From Candidatus Bathyarchaeota archaeon (GTDB lineage: Archaea > Thermoproteota > Bathyarchaeia > Bathyarchaeales > DTEX01), in the NCBI GenBank assembly GCA_018397065.1, contig JAGTRI010000004.1, forward strand, positions 16,267 through 80,266: a stretch of 64,000 nucleotides of DNA, in the 5' to 3' direction. The translations under genes and the position numbers were made by a program. Below, piece by piece: positions 29,377 to 39,301 of this stretch. The notes beneath the pieces are model-generated. The model worked only from the letters and a program-made list of their open reading frames with translations. It did no database searches and was not told the origin of the DNA. The first letter of the stretch is position 1. The number at the start of each line of letters is the position of its first letter.

Positions 29377-29733
29377 TCTTAATCCCTAAGAATACATATG
29401 TTGAGGAAATATAAAAACGACGAAAAGTTGAGCTGTTTTCTGACGTTTCAAGCATGTCGAATCTGTTTTGCACACTGGTTTTTTGTTTCTTTCTTTTTTG
29501 TGTGTTGTTGAGGGAGGAGGGGTTATATATAGTCTGGTTAGCTTTCTTGTCCATTTTTTCACGTTCGTGCTTATTCCGTGCACTTTGAATTTTTTTCTTT
29601 ATATAGGCTTTATGGAAACATGTGGAAGACTTTGTTTTGTAGATGGCTTTTTATGTGATTGGTTTTTGTATGTTATATACTATGGTTTATTGTATTTCAG
29701 CGGTTGGTAGGGTTTTGATTTGGAGGCAGAAGT

Positions 29734-30399
29734 TTGATCAAGTTTGTTATAGGTGAGGACATAAAGGCTGCGTTTCCTGATTTGATAATTTTGGTTGCAC
29801 AAATCAGCGATGTTAATGTCCGATCATCTGATTTGGAGCTTGAGGAGTTCAAGAAGCTCGTAATTGGAGAAACGCAACGGTTTTATGATGCTGAAACGCT
29901 TAAGGATAGGCCTGTGCTAAGGGCTTACCGTGACTTCTTTTGGAGAATCAAGGTTGACCCTACAAAGGTTCGTCCTGCAGCTGAGGCTCTGATTCGAAGA
30001 ATTGTTGTTGGGAACCCGTTGCCTCGTATAAACACGTTTGTTGACGCCTACAATCTTGCTTCAGTTAAGACGGAGGTCGCCGTTGCCGCGTTCGATGCTG
30101 ACAGGCTGCGTGGAGATTTAAGGCTGCGATTCTCAGAAAAGGGTGAAAAGTTCCTCGGAATTGGAATGAGTAAGCCCTTGCAGCTTCAAGACGGCGAAAT
30201 CGTGGTTCAGGACGACGAGAAACTTGTCGCCGTTTACCCTTACCGGGACGCTGAAGACTCGAAGGTCACGGAAGCCACCAAAAATGTCGTGTTGCTGTTT
30301 TGCGGTGTTCCAGGTATAAGTGAAGAAAAACTGTTGGAAGCAAAGAATGTTACAGTTGATTACGTGACAAAGTTTTGTGGTGGAACCGTAAAAGTTTAG
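29734..30399 (+). CDS. B3/4 (PheRS beta tRNA-binding) domain protein
   Basis: RAYRDFFWRIKVDPTKVRPAAEALIRRIVVGNPLPRINTFVDAYNLASVKT. Confidence 0.85.
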   Translation: MIKFVIGEDIKAAFPDLIILVAQISDVNVRSSDLELEEFKKLVIGETQRFYDAETLKDRPVLRAYRDFFWRIKVDPTKVRPAAEALIRRIVVGNPLPRINTFVDAYNLASVKTEVAVAAFDADRLRGDLRLRFSEKGEKFLGIGMSKPLQLQDGEIVVQDDEKLVAVYPYRDAEDSKVTEATKNVVLLFCGVPGISEEKLLEAKNVTVDYVTKFCGGTVKV

Positions 30400-30414
30400 A
30401 ACGTAGAAGAACAC

Positions 30415-31191
30415 GTGAAAAGGGGAAAAATGGTGTTGTCGTTCAAGCAGAGAATGGCGGAGTTAGCAGAAAAGAAGGATTCCAACATTGTGTTGGCGCT
30501 GGACCAGCTTCCGGAGGACGCGAGATCTCTTGTAGAAATAGGCATAAAAATTCTTGAGAAGACGCATCCCTACATCTGCGCAGTTAAGCTGAACCATCAT
30601 CTTGTTCTGCCACTGGGGTTGTTTGATGGAACAAAGAAAATCGTGGACAAAGCACACAACCTCAATTTGCCTGTGATAATGGACTGCAAAATAAACGACA
30701 TCGGATACACGAACCGCGTCATATCTGAAAACTATTTTAACGCAGGTTTTGACGCCGTAATTGCGAACCCGTTCGTCGGGTGGGACGACGGGCTTCAACC
30801 AGTCTTCGAGGTTGCTGAAAAAATGAGCCGAGGCGTAATCTTGCTAGTTTACATGAGCCACAAGGCCGCGTGGGAAGGCTACGGACAAATAGTTCATGAC
30901 CCAAATGCTGATGAGCTAAAAGCACAATACCTAGTTTTTGCTCAGAAAGCATTGGCGTGGAACGCAGACGGCGCAATTGTAGGTGCAACATATCCAGAAA
31001 AAATCCGAGAAATCCGTACGATCCTTAAAGAAAAAGTGCCTATTTACTCGCCTGGCGTAGGCGTACAGGGCGGAGAAGTCAAAGCAGCTGTTGAGGCGGG
31101 TTCAAAATACTTGATAATTGGAAGGTCAATAACGCTAGCGGATAATCCTAGGCAAGCTGCGAAATCATTTAGAGACGCTGCAAAGGACTAA
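30415..31191 (+). CDS. pyrF: orotidine 5'-phosphate decarboxylase-like
   Basis: NIVLALDQL, IMDCKINDIGYTNRV, GAIVGATYPEKI, YSPGVGVQGG. Confidence 0.9.
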   Translation: MKRGKMVLSFKQRMAELAEKKDSNIVLALDQLPEDARSLVEIGIKILEKTHPYICAVKLNHHLVLPLGLFDGTKKIVDKAHNLNLPVIMDCKINDIGYTNRVISENYFNAGFDAVIANPFVGWDDGLQPVFEVAEKMSRGVILLVYMSHKAAWEGYGQIVHDPNADELKAQYLVFAQKALAWNADGAIVGATYPEKIREIRTILKEKVPIYSPGVGVQGGEVKAAVEAGSKYLIIGRSITLADNPRQAAKSFRDAAKD

Positions 31192-31279
31192 TTTTTGTGC
31201 TATTCTGAAAAGAAAGTTTATCTTGCCTCTAAACGAAAGCAGCTGGTTTAATTATTTGCTGAAGCAAAAAGTTCTAAGC

Positions 31280-31423
31280 CTATTTGTTCCAAAGTTCTCT
31301 TCTTAGGAGGTCGCGTACTGCGGCTCTTATAGCTGCGCTTCGACTTGGATACATGTTTTGTCGAACAAGTTCGTCGAGTCCTTCAAGATATGCTTCGGGA
31401 AGCAGAACGGTTACAAGCTTCAT
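31280..31423 (-). CDS. 47-aa ribbon-helix-helix protein
   Basis: MKLVTVLLPEAYLEGLDELVRQNMYPSRSAAIRAAVRDLLRRELWNK; complete RHH fold signature, missed by the ORF track because of size. Confidence 0.75.
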   Translation of the reverse strand: MKLVTVLLPEAYLEGLDELVRQNMYPSRSAAIRAAVRDLLRRELWNK

Positions 31424-31566
31424 ACGACTTGCGCCTCAACATAACATACTAACATATGGTTTTATTACTATGTACAACATTTAAGTTTAAAAGAATTTGG
31501 TATAAGATGAATGAGGCACAATTCAAACATTCATCGATAATTGCAACGGAAAGAGGAGAAAAAAGC

Positions 31567-32769
31567 ATGAAAGAATTCAACGCGAAAAAATTTGTTAAAG
31601 AACAGATAAACGAAATAAAACAGGTCATAGGCAACGAAAAAGCCGTAATTGCAGTTTCAGGCGGTGTTGATAGCTCAACATGCGCTGTTCTTGTCCACCA
31701 AGCAATTGGAGACAACCTTATCTGCGTCATACTGGATGACGCTTTTATGCGAGAGGGAGAACCTGAAAAGGTCGCAGAACTACTTTCGCAGCCCCCGCTG
31801 AATCTTCCGATGAGGATTGAACGTGTTCAAGAACGTTTCTTAACTGCACTTCGCGGACTTAGAGACGCGGAAGAGAAGCGTAAAGCCTTTAGGAAGACTT
31901 TTTACGAGACTCTTAGCGACATCGCGAAAAAGGAAGGAAGCATGTTTCTCGTTCAAGGTACGATACTTGCAGATATCATTGAAACAAAAGGCGGAATAAA
32001 GACGCAGCATAATGTCCTCGAACAAATAGGCATCAGCACAAGGGAACTCTACGGGTTCAAGGTTGTTGAACCTTTGGTGACGTTACTTAAGCACCAAGTA
32101 AGACAGGTCGCCAGATACCTCAAGATTCCGCCAGAAATTTCCGAGAGGCAACCGTTTCCTGGCCCTGGGCTTTCAGTTAGAGTTGTTGGAGAGATTACGC
32201 TTGACAAGTTGGCTGCGCTGAAAAAGGCGACGTCAGCTGTAGAAAATAACTTGTCTAAACATGATCCAAGCCAATATTTCGCTGCAATCATTAACAACGA
32301 GGAAATTTATCCACGCCCAAACCTTAGAGGGCTTGTGGACTTAACAGCAAGATACCTTGAACTTAGCCAGATGAACGTTTGGATTAAAGTTCTCGCAGAC
32401 AAGGCCACAGGTATGAAACAAAAAGCTCGGCGATACGGCGAAATTGCGGCTGTCACGTGCAGAAAAGACAGCGGCGAGCTCTATCAGCCCGACTACAAGG
32501 ACTTAAACGGTCTTCAAAAAAGGATATTGTCAAAGATGAGGTCTGCCACAAGAGTCTTGTACGAGATAGGCGAAGGAGATAAAAAACAGCCTTATGTCGT
32601 CGTTGTTAGAGCTGTTAAGACAGAAGATTTCCTTAAAGCCCAAGTAGCTGAAATCCCGTGGCCTACTCTTCAAGAAACAGCGTCTCAGATTCTCAAGGAG
32701 TGCCCAAATGTTTCGTCGGTTTACTACGACATTACACCCAAGCCTCCAGCGACAATAGAGATGGAGTAA
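31567..32769 (+). CDS. guaA: GMP synthase, PP-ATPase subunit/domain (no GATase domain)
   Basis: VIAVSGGVDSSTCAVL, QPFPGPGLSVRVVGEIT; start ATG 31567 with upstream AGAGGAG. Confidence 0.88.
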   Translation: MKEFNAKKFVKEQINEIKQVIGNEKAVIAVSGGVDSSTCAVLVHQAIGDNLICVILDDAFMREGEPEKVAELLSQPPLNLPMRIERVQERFLTALRGLRDAEEKRKAFRKTFYETLSDIAKKEGSMFLVQGTILADIIETKGGIKTQHNVLEQIGISTRELYGFKVVEPLVTLLKHQVRQVARYLKIPPEISERQPFPGPGLSVRVVGEITLDKLAALKKATSAVENNLSKHDPSQYFAAIINNEEIYPRPNLRGLVDLTARYLELSQMNVWIKVLADKATGMKQKARRYGEIAAVTCRKDSGELYQPDYKDLNGLQKRILSKMRSATRVLYEIGEGDKKQPYVVVVRAVKTEDFLKAQVAEIPWPTLQETASQILKECPNVSSVYYDITPKPPATIEME

Positions 32770-32819
32770 CAGTCTCCTTTTAAGCAACGTTTCCTAACAT
32801 GTAGAAAGGTGACAGTGCG

Positions 32820-33143
32820 ATGAGAGTTCTGGTTCAACGAATTGAATCCATAAAAGACCCATCTGGCAACCTTGGCAAACGGGTGGAACTCGTTGAGGAG
32901 GAAATTATGCCGAGCTACGCGATTAGACCCCCAACTGAAGAGGCTCGAATAATCCAAGACGTCTTTAAGGCTTTACAACAACAAATGCCTATACTTGGAG
33001 CGCAAGCAAGGTTCAGCTCACCAAAAATTATACTATTTTTAACAGAGCAAGAATATGAAGCACTAGGTGTAAGGTTCGACGTAAACCAGGTTTATGATGT
33101 GGATCTGGCGGAAGGGACAATAAAATTCCGAAAAGTCTCTTAG
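32820..33143 (+). CDS. small conserved archaeal protein, possibly arcadin-1-like
   Basis: 107-aa single domain (MRVLVQRIESIKDPSGNLGKRVELVEEE); family assignment from memory only. Confidence 0.5.
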   Translation: MRVLVQRIESIKDPSGNLGKRVELVEEEIMPSYAIRPPTEEARIIQDVFKALQQQMPILGAQARFSSPKIILFLTEQEYEALGVRFDVNQVYDVDLAEGTIKFRKVS

Positions 33144-33229
33144 GCCTTGACTCAATCCAAACGATTACCGCCAAATAGAAATCAACAACAAACAGTTAAC
33201 CACGTCAAATTTCGTATAGGCTGACAAAT

Positions 33230-33505
33230 ATGAAAGTTAGAGCACACGTGTTTGTTAGAGGACACGTTCAAGGCGTATTCTTTAGGTTCGAAACCCGCGC
33301 AAAAGCTATGCAACATAAAGTAACTGGATGGGTAAAAAATTTACGTGACGGAAGAGTGGAAGCAGTCTTCGAGGGAGAAAAAGAAGCGGTTGAAGCCATG
33401 ATAGATTTCTGCCGCCGTGGACCTTCTGGAGCTACAGTTACAGGCGTTGACGTGCTTTGGGAAGAACCCAAAGGAGAATTTGACAGATTCAGCGTATTGT
33501 ACTAA
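33230..33505 (+). CDS. acyP: acylphosphatase
   Basis: VRGHVQGVFFRFETRAKAMQHKVTGWVKNLRDGRVEAVFEG. Confidence 0.97.
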   Translation: MKVRAHVFVRGHVQGVFFRFETRAKAMQHKVTGWVKNLRDGRVEAVFEGEKEAVEAMIDFCRRGPSGATVTGVDVLWEEPKGEFDRFSVLY

Positions 33506-33617
33506 TGATGAACCTTTTCGATGTTGCGATAAAAACCAAAAGAAATATTAGTCATTGTACAGTTGTTACTTGTTGCAGCCAACAATTTTTAGAATAATAA
33601 AGGAAAAAGGTGATTTA

Positions 33618-33977
33618 ATGAGCGAAGGATGGATTGAAACTTGCGCCAGAATTCTTGAACAAATCGAGAAAATGGCTGAAAAACCAGACAAAGACAGACT
33701 GGACATAATTCAGTCAATGCGGTTCTCTCTCTATGCCCTTCATCGAAGTATACTAGGCTGGCTTAACTGGGTGAATAACCCAGACATTATGGTGTCTTTT
33801 ACAAAGGAGGAACTCGAGGCGATGAACAAAAAAATTACGAGTTTTATACAGGACTTCATAAAATATGACATGGAAGTAACTGAAAAAGGCGCAAGCAAAA
33901 ACGTTGTTGCCCAAAAAGCTAGAAGAGAAGCCGAAGAAAGAGCCAGAAGAAGCCCAGAAGACATATTCTATATTTAA
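33618..33977 (+). CDS. DUF2153-like archaeal conserved protein
   Basis: ORF 33555..33977; start ATG 33618 after AAAAAGGTGATTTA; SLYALHRSILGWLNWVNNP. Confidence 0.7.
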   Translation: MSEGWIETCARILEQIEKMAEKPDKDRLDIIQSMRFSLYALHRSILGWLNWVNNPDIMVSFTKEELEAMNKKITSFIQDFIKYDMEVTEKGASKNVVAQKARREAEERARRSPEDIFYI

Positions 33978-33988
33978 CCAGAATCTGG

Positions 33989-34480
33989 CTATGCCCTCTT
34001 CATAATTCTAAAGTGGCTGTCCTTCCCAGCGCTTACGTACTCTCCATTCATCTGGTCGCGGACAATATTTGCTATTCGCCTAAAGTTATCCGCGCCGAGG
34101 AAGGCTCGGGGTTTAATGATTACTTGGTCGTCCTTCTCCTCAAAATACAACATGCTTAACAAATCCTGAGGAAAAACCTTCTGCACGTCTTCAGCTGACT
34201 GAATACTGCTTGGAGGAGAAGGAGCAGCTAAAGGTTCACTAGTCATGATAGTTTGCTGAGAAGTCTTCGGTTGAGGAAGAATCCTAGAAGGCTCGGATAC
34301 CAATGGCTGCGGAACAGCGCCTAGACCAGCTTTGAGGCTTTGCGAAATCTCAGAAAGGTCTTCTGACAGAAATTTCAGAATCCTCGTTAATTCGTCGATG
34401 CGCCTAATTAGGTCTTCAATCCTTGTTTTCTCTTCGCCCATAGACATGAACCATCCAAACGAAACTTTAAACTCTCTCAA
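33989..34480 (-). CDS. conserved hypothetical protein with N-terminal coiled coil and Pro-rich linker
   Basis: good ORF; start may be at MGEEKTRIEDL. Confidence 0.6.
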   Translation of the reverse strand: MREFKVSFGWFMSMGEEKTRIEDLIRRIDELTRILKFLSEDLSEISQSLKAGLGAVPQPLVSEPSRILPQPKTSQQTIMTSEPLAAPSPPSSIQSAEDVQKVFPQDLLSMLYFEEKDDQVIIKPRAFLGADNFRRIANIVRDQMNGEYVSAGKDSHFRIMKRA

Positions 34481-34863
34481 TCAATTATTTAGACGCCTTT
34501 TCTTTTAAAAGTAGCTATGCCCAGTTTTTGATGGCCTTTCAGCATTAACCAATTGTCAAGTCTGCTTCTAAACCGATGAAATAATTTAAAAATTATTATA
34601 CTGAATAGAAAATGTAGATTCACTGGATTCCATATTTCTCTTCAAGTTTCTGAAGCCTTGTCACTATCCAATTATCTTTCCTGTCAAATCAAGTAGAAAC
34701 ACATAGTCATTTATATTTTCAAAAATGTTGCTAGTCTTCTCAAAATACAGTTTTAATTTTGGCCAGAGAGTTTTCCATTAGATGTCTTAAAAAATGAAAG
34801 TGCCCCAATATTTGCTTGAACATTTTTCATTTTTTTACGGCCTCCTATCTTGGCATCCTACTG

Positions 34864-35187
34864 TTAAAATGTTTTTTCAGGATTGTTATGTGTAAGTCTA
34901 AATTCAGAAATTAAGATTGGAAAATTAACTGGCCCTTTTTCCTTGAATTCCAATCCTAATTTTTGGCAAAAGATTCTTGCGATTGTTCTTTCAATAATTG
35001 TAGACTTCCCTAGAGGGGTTACTTCGACAGAAAACCTAGTTGGTGTGGTGTCATCCAATAGGATAGCTCTTAGATCTGTAGAGAAAACTGTAAGGTTATA
35101 TGGAATTTCGTGTATTGAACACGATTTTTTCTTATGATATTCATAAATCAGTTGGGTGCTTTTATCTCCTAAGGCTGACTTCAGCAC
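34864..35187 (-). CDS. hypothetical protein (MLKSALGDKSTQLIYEY...)
   Basis: GTG start ORF in an otherwise AT-rich gap; resembles short TACK-archaeal hypotheticals. Confidence 0.4.
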   Translation of the reverse strand: MLKSALGDKSTQLIYEYHKKKSCSIHEIPYNLTVFSTDLRAILLDDTTPTRFSVEVTPLGKSTIIERTIARIFCQKLGLEFKEKGPVNFPILISEFRLTHNNPEKTF

Positions 35188-35433
35188 TTCATCAATAGTT
35201 TAGACTAACAATTCGTCAAATCTATTATAACCATGCTTCGAGACTTGTACATAGGTTTTTACTAATTCCGATTTCGTTGCCAAACCTTAACCCTGATGGT
35301 TTCATATTCTATAGCCTATGAGACAGTTTACACCATTGAAAACTACTTAACTTCTACGAATCATCTGTATGTTAAAAAAATATAGAGCAAGAATTGGAGC
35401 TGGTGAGACTAAAGAAACAATCCTTTTAAGAAA

Positions 35434-36105
35434 TTAGAGAATCAATGTTCTTTCAAAATCCCTTTGAGTTGTTTCACCGCAATAAGGACAAAACGTATAT
35501 TGCGTGGGAATTTTTCTGCCACAATTTTTGCAGTTGACCTTCTGAATTGGTTTTCCACAAAAAGGGCAGAAATCGAACTCAACCGAAACTTCTTTCCCGC
35601 ATTCTCCGCAAAAAAAACTTAATCTTTTGGATTGCTCCCTTGAAATGTAACGCCCTGTTTCTTGTGAACTCATAAGAATCATAAGCCAAAAGGCGACTGG
35701 TATAAACATGCCAAGAGGTAGGCTTTGATATGTCTGGTATAGCATATACGGAATGTAAACTTCTTCATATCCGGAGCCGGCGAAGAGTACCATTCCAATT
35801 AGGCTGAAGATGCCTCCCCACTCTACAAAGTAGTCTCGTTTCCGTTTGAACGTTCCCCATAGACATAAGATTACTCCTAATAGAACAAACATTGTTCCCA
35901 AGTACTTCGGAACAGAGTTATAGGCTTCCCAGCTCGTGTAAATCCCTAATGAGCCAAAATCGGTTACATATTCAACCATAAAGGGAAACTCAAAAATATA
36001 GAACCACGAAGTCGACGTTCCAGTTATATTTGTGCCCCAAATAATTTTCCAAGGAAAAAACAACGACATAAAAAGCGTAAGACAAGCCGCCGTTCGAAGA
36101 TTCAT
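35434..36105 (-). CDS. membrane protein with two C-terminal zinc ribbons
   Basis: several TM segments, then FFCGECGKEVSVEFDFCPFCGKPIQKVNCKNCGRKIPTQYTFCPYCGE. Confidence 0.8.
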   Translation of the reverse strand: MNLRTAACLTLFMSLFFPWKIIWGTNITGTSTSWFYIFEFPFMVEYVTDFGSLGIYTSWEAYNSVPKYLGTMFVLLGVILCLWGTFKRKRDYFVEWGGIFSLIGMVLFAGSGYEEVYIPYMLYQTYQSLPLGMFIPVAFWLMILMSSQETGRYISREQSKRLSFFCGECGKEVSVEFDFCPFCGKPIQKVNCKNCGRKIPTQYTFCPYCGETTQRDFERTLIL

Positions 36106-36116
36106 TTTTCTCCGCC

Positions 36117-37421
36117 TTACTGCATAATTCTCTCAAACAAGTGCTCAATCGGAACAATCTCTTGTGTTCTTTCTCTCATAGACCGCAAGACAACCATGTT
36201 CTGTTTGATTTCTTTTGATCCCACTATAACGGCGTGCGTTATTCCACGTCGATCTGCATCCGAAAGTGCCTTAGAAACCGAGCGTCTCATAACTTCAAGC
36301 TCAACTATGAAGCCTTTTTCTCTTAGCATATTAGAAATCTTGAACGCTTGCCCAAAAAGAGAACTTTCAACCGCAACTACCAGGATACGTCTTTCTTCGG
36401 ACCTTTGAGATATCTGTCTCTGTTTCTGTAGCGCAAGTGAAAGACGGTCTACACCTAAAGCGGCGCCTACTGCAGGCACCTGCCCACCGCCAAACAGTTC
36501 AATCAGCCTATCGTAACGCCCTCCTCCCCCAACAGCAATGTCCATATCTACAACAAAAACTTCAAAAACCAAGCCAGTATAATATTCCAAGCCTCGGGCG
36601 AAACCAGCTTCAACTAATAAATCAGCATCTACGCAGCCTGCTTTCAACATAGTAATAATTTCACTTAAGTTTCCAGCGGCTTCAAGAGCTTCAGAATAAC
36701 TCTTTACAGCTTCATAGATTTCAGAAATAACAACGTCAGATTGTCTTCCCTTGATGTTTAGAAGAGTCTCCAGTGTGTCCAAGCTACTTTTTGAACTACC
36801 AGCATTCTTCGCTGTTTCGAGAGCTATGTCAACTTGTTTTTTATCCAAAAGCTGCATGATGCTGTTTTGTTGTTCTTCAGCAATTCCATCGTGACTCAGT
36901 ATACTTCGCAAGATCCCTACGTGGCCAACTTTGAAAAAATAGCTCTTTAAGCCAATCTCTTTTAGCAAGCTGTTGGTTAAGGCCAGAATCTCAACATCAG
37001 CTTCAGATTTATTTGAGCCAAAAAGCTCGTAGTTTGCCTGCCAAAATTCACGGTACCTTCCAAACTGGGGCTCATCGTAACGGTATAAGCTGCCGATAGA
37101 AAATAGCCTTAATGGTCGAGGAGCACTCTGCATTTTTGTAGCCACAAGCCTAGCGACAGAAGCTGTGAATTCAGGTCTAAGCGCAACCTTTCTTCCACCA
37201 AGGTCTTCGAAGACAAACATCCGTCTTCTGTTTTCCTCACCCAGTTTCGCAGCCAGAAGCTCATAGTGTTCAACGAGGGGCGTAACAACCTCCTTGTACC
37301 CGTAAAGCCTCGAAACCTTTCTTGCCTTTTGTTCAATGAACCTTAGATTTTCTGCTTCTTCGTTTATGAGATCCCTCATCCCTCGAACTGTTCGGCGAAA
37401 TTCAGAAGCCAACCACAACAC
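36117..37421 (-). CDS. hisS: histidyl-tRNA synthetase
   Basis: class II motifs; RPEFTASVARLVA, GGGRYDRLIELFGG, GFARGLEYYTGLVFE. Confidence 0.96.
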   Translation of the reverse strand: MLWLASEFRRTVRGMRDLINEEAENLRFIEQKARKVSRLYGYKEVVTPLVEHYELLAAKLGEENRRRMFVFEDLGGRKVALRPEFTASVARLVATKMQSAPRPLRLFSIGSLYRYDEPQFGRYREFWQANYELFGSNKSEADVEILALTNSLLKEIGLKSYFFKVGHVGILRSILSHDGIAEEQQNSIMQLLDKKQVDIALETAKNAGSSKSSLDTLETLLNIKGRQSDVVISEIYEAVKSYSEALEAAGNLSEIITMLKAGCVDADLLVEAGFARGLEYYTGLVFEVFVVDMDIAVGGGGRYDRLIELFGGGQVPAVGAALGVDRLSLALQKQRQISQRSEERRILVVAVESSLFGQAFKISNMLREKGFIVELEVMRRSVSKALSDADRRGITHAVIVGSKEIKQNMVVLRSMRERTQEIVPIEHLFERIMQ

Positions 37422-37541
37422 CTGTTCCTAGGAAAATATGTCATTTACCCTCTTATTTTGTAACAATATTTTAAAAGTTCTTTCATTAAATAAACTAAGA
37501 TGTTTTGAACCGTTTAAAATGTTTTTATGAAAAACTTCATT

Positions 37542-38138
37542 TTAGACATCTTTTTTAAATGACAATCGTGAAAGCGAATAATAGACAATTTCGCCTCTTC
37601 TGTTAAGAACTGAAAGAATAAGTGTTTTTTTCAAACTCTGTGCACGCGACAATACCCCAGCAAGGTCATTAATAGCAATAGGTTGTCCCTCTTTAATTCC
37701 AAGCACAAGGTAATCAGATGTGGACTTGTTGTATTCTCCTTTTTTGTAAACTCTGAAATCGATTCCTAAGCTAAACCCTTCTCTAACAACGTAGCCTCTG
37801 CTTCTGAGGTCACGGTAAATAAGGTAACGAACCCAAGCATCTTTGTCAATAATTCTTGCCTTCGTTAACAATTGCTGAAAACTAATAGACGTATTTGTTT
37901 CTTCGTCTATAACCTCAATTATTCCCTTGTCCAATAAGTACAACGCTTCATAATAACTTAAGATGAGATCGCTGTTTTCAGGTGTTCCGTATCCGCGTGA
38001 CGAAAGACCTTCAATGTCTTCAGATGAAGGAATAAGGACTCCCTTATCCTTAAGTATCCCCTTAAGAACAACCAGTTTTTCCTCTTTTTCTTTACGCTTT
38101 TTACTATTTCCGCTTTCAACAGTCATATGCGTTTCCAA
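37542..38138 (-). CDS. endA: tRNA-splicing endonuclease EndA-family subunit
   Basis: VRYLIYRDLRSRGYVVREGFSLGIDFRVYKKGEYNKSTSDYLVLGI..AGVLSRAQSLKKTLILSVLNRRGEIVYYSL aligns with archaeal EndA. Confidence 0.92.
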   Translation of the reverse strand: METHMTVESGNSKKRKEKEEKLVVLKGILKDKGVLIPSSEDIEGLSSRGYGTPENSDLILSYYEALYLLDKGIIEVIDEETNTSISFQQLLTKARIIDKDAWVRYLIYRDLRSRGYVVREGFSLGIDFRVYKKGEYNKSTSDYLVLGIKEGQPIAINDLAGVLSRAQSLKKTLILSVLNRRGEIVYYSLSRLSFKKDV

Positions 38139-38165
38139 CCAATAATATCATTTGGTCTATAGCCA

Positions 38166-39185
38166 TCAGCCTTTTAGCCTTTCCTTCAATTCTTTGCTAG
38201 TTATGATTCCATCTTCGCGTATCACAGCTGTCACGTACCGCATTGGCGTAATATCAAACGCTGGATTCATCACTTGTACACCTTCAGGAGCAATGGTTTC
38301 GGTTCCAATCCGTGTCACTTCTTCAGGGTTTCGCTCTTCGATTACCACATCTTTAGCTGACTTAGAAAAATCAAACGTTGAAGATGGAGCAGCAACATAA
38401 AACGGAATGTTATTTTCATGTGCCAGAACAGCCACTGCGTAGGTGCCAATCTTATTTATCACTGCATCACGTACAATCCTGTCTGCTCCAACAATTACTT
38501 TATTAATCAATCCCTTTGACATGACGTATCCAGCCATGTTGTCAGTAATTAAGGTCACAGGAATATTGTCTCGCATAAGCTCAAAAACTGTGAGCCTTGC
38601 ACCTTGAAGAAGCGGCCTCGTCTCATCTGCAAAAACTTTAATGCGTTTTCCTTCCTCCCAGGCGGCTCTAACAACTGCCAAGGCCGTTCCATATTCAACT
38701 GTGGCTAGGCTGCCAGCATTGCAGTGAGTTAAAATAACATCGCCATCATTAATTAGCGTTGCGCCATGTTTTCCGATTCTGCGGTTCACCTCTACGTCTT
38801 CATCAGCCATCCTAAGAGCCTCCGTAATAATGGCTTTTTTAAGATTATCAATTCCCCCTCTAGTTTCTCTAGCTTTCTTCAAAATTCTGTCAACAGCCCA
38901 AAACAAGTTAACCGCAGTAGGACGAGTGTTTCTGATCGTTTCCGCTGCAAATTCCAGTTCACACATGAAATCCTTTCTGTTTAGAGCTTTAGAGTGGTAC
39001 GCAGTGAGAGCCAAGCCATACGCTGTAGCTACGCCAATTAGAGGTGCACCCCTTATCTTCATTTCTTTGAGAGCTTGAGCAACTTGTTCACACGTTTTAA
39101 GCTCAATCCAAACTTCTTTTTTCGGTAGAACTGTCTGGTCAATCGTGTAGACAACGCCATCTCTCCATTCAATCGTCCTCACCAT
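38166..39185 (-). CDS. mtnA: S-methyl-5-thioribose-1-phosphate isomerase / aIF2B-like
   Basis: KIRGAPLIGVATAYGLAL, LTHCNAGSLATVEYGTAL, VGADRIVRDAVINKIGTYA. Confidence 0.9.
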   Translation of the reverse strand: MVRTIEWRDGVVYTIDQTVLPKKEVWIELKTCEQVAQALKEMKIRGAPLIGVATAYGLALTAYHSKALNRKDFMCELEFAAETIRNTRPTAVNLFWAVDRILKKARETRGGIDNLKKAIITEALRMADEDVEVNRRIGKHGATLINDGDVILTHCNAGSLATVEYGTALAVVRAAWEEGKRIKVFADETRPLLQGARLTVFELMRDNIPVTLITDNMAGYVMSKGLINKVIVGADRIVRDAVINKIGTYAVAVLAHENNIPFYVAAPSSTFDFSKSAKDVVIEERNPEEVTRIGTETIAPEGVQVMNPAFDITPMRYVTAVIREDGIITSKELKERLKG

Positions 39186-39301
39186 TGCACGCTCCTAAAC
39201 ATTGTTCGATGATTATTTCAAAAGATACTGAAGAGTCGATTAATATAGGTTTTAACCAAGAAATAGTCTTTGTCAGCTTTTTGGTAATCAACTCTTTTGA
39301 A

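Noticed and set aside
29468-29710. ORF 29468-29710 (+), 80 aa hydrophobic
   Set aside because: Low-complexity, AT-rich intergenic sequence between divergent genes; no family features and likely contains promoters.
30133-30991. Antisense ORFs 30133-30414, 30463-30798 and 30737-30991
   Set aside because: Antisense to the well-supported B3/4 protein and pyrF genes.
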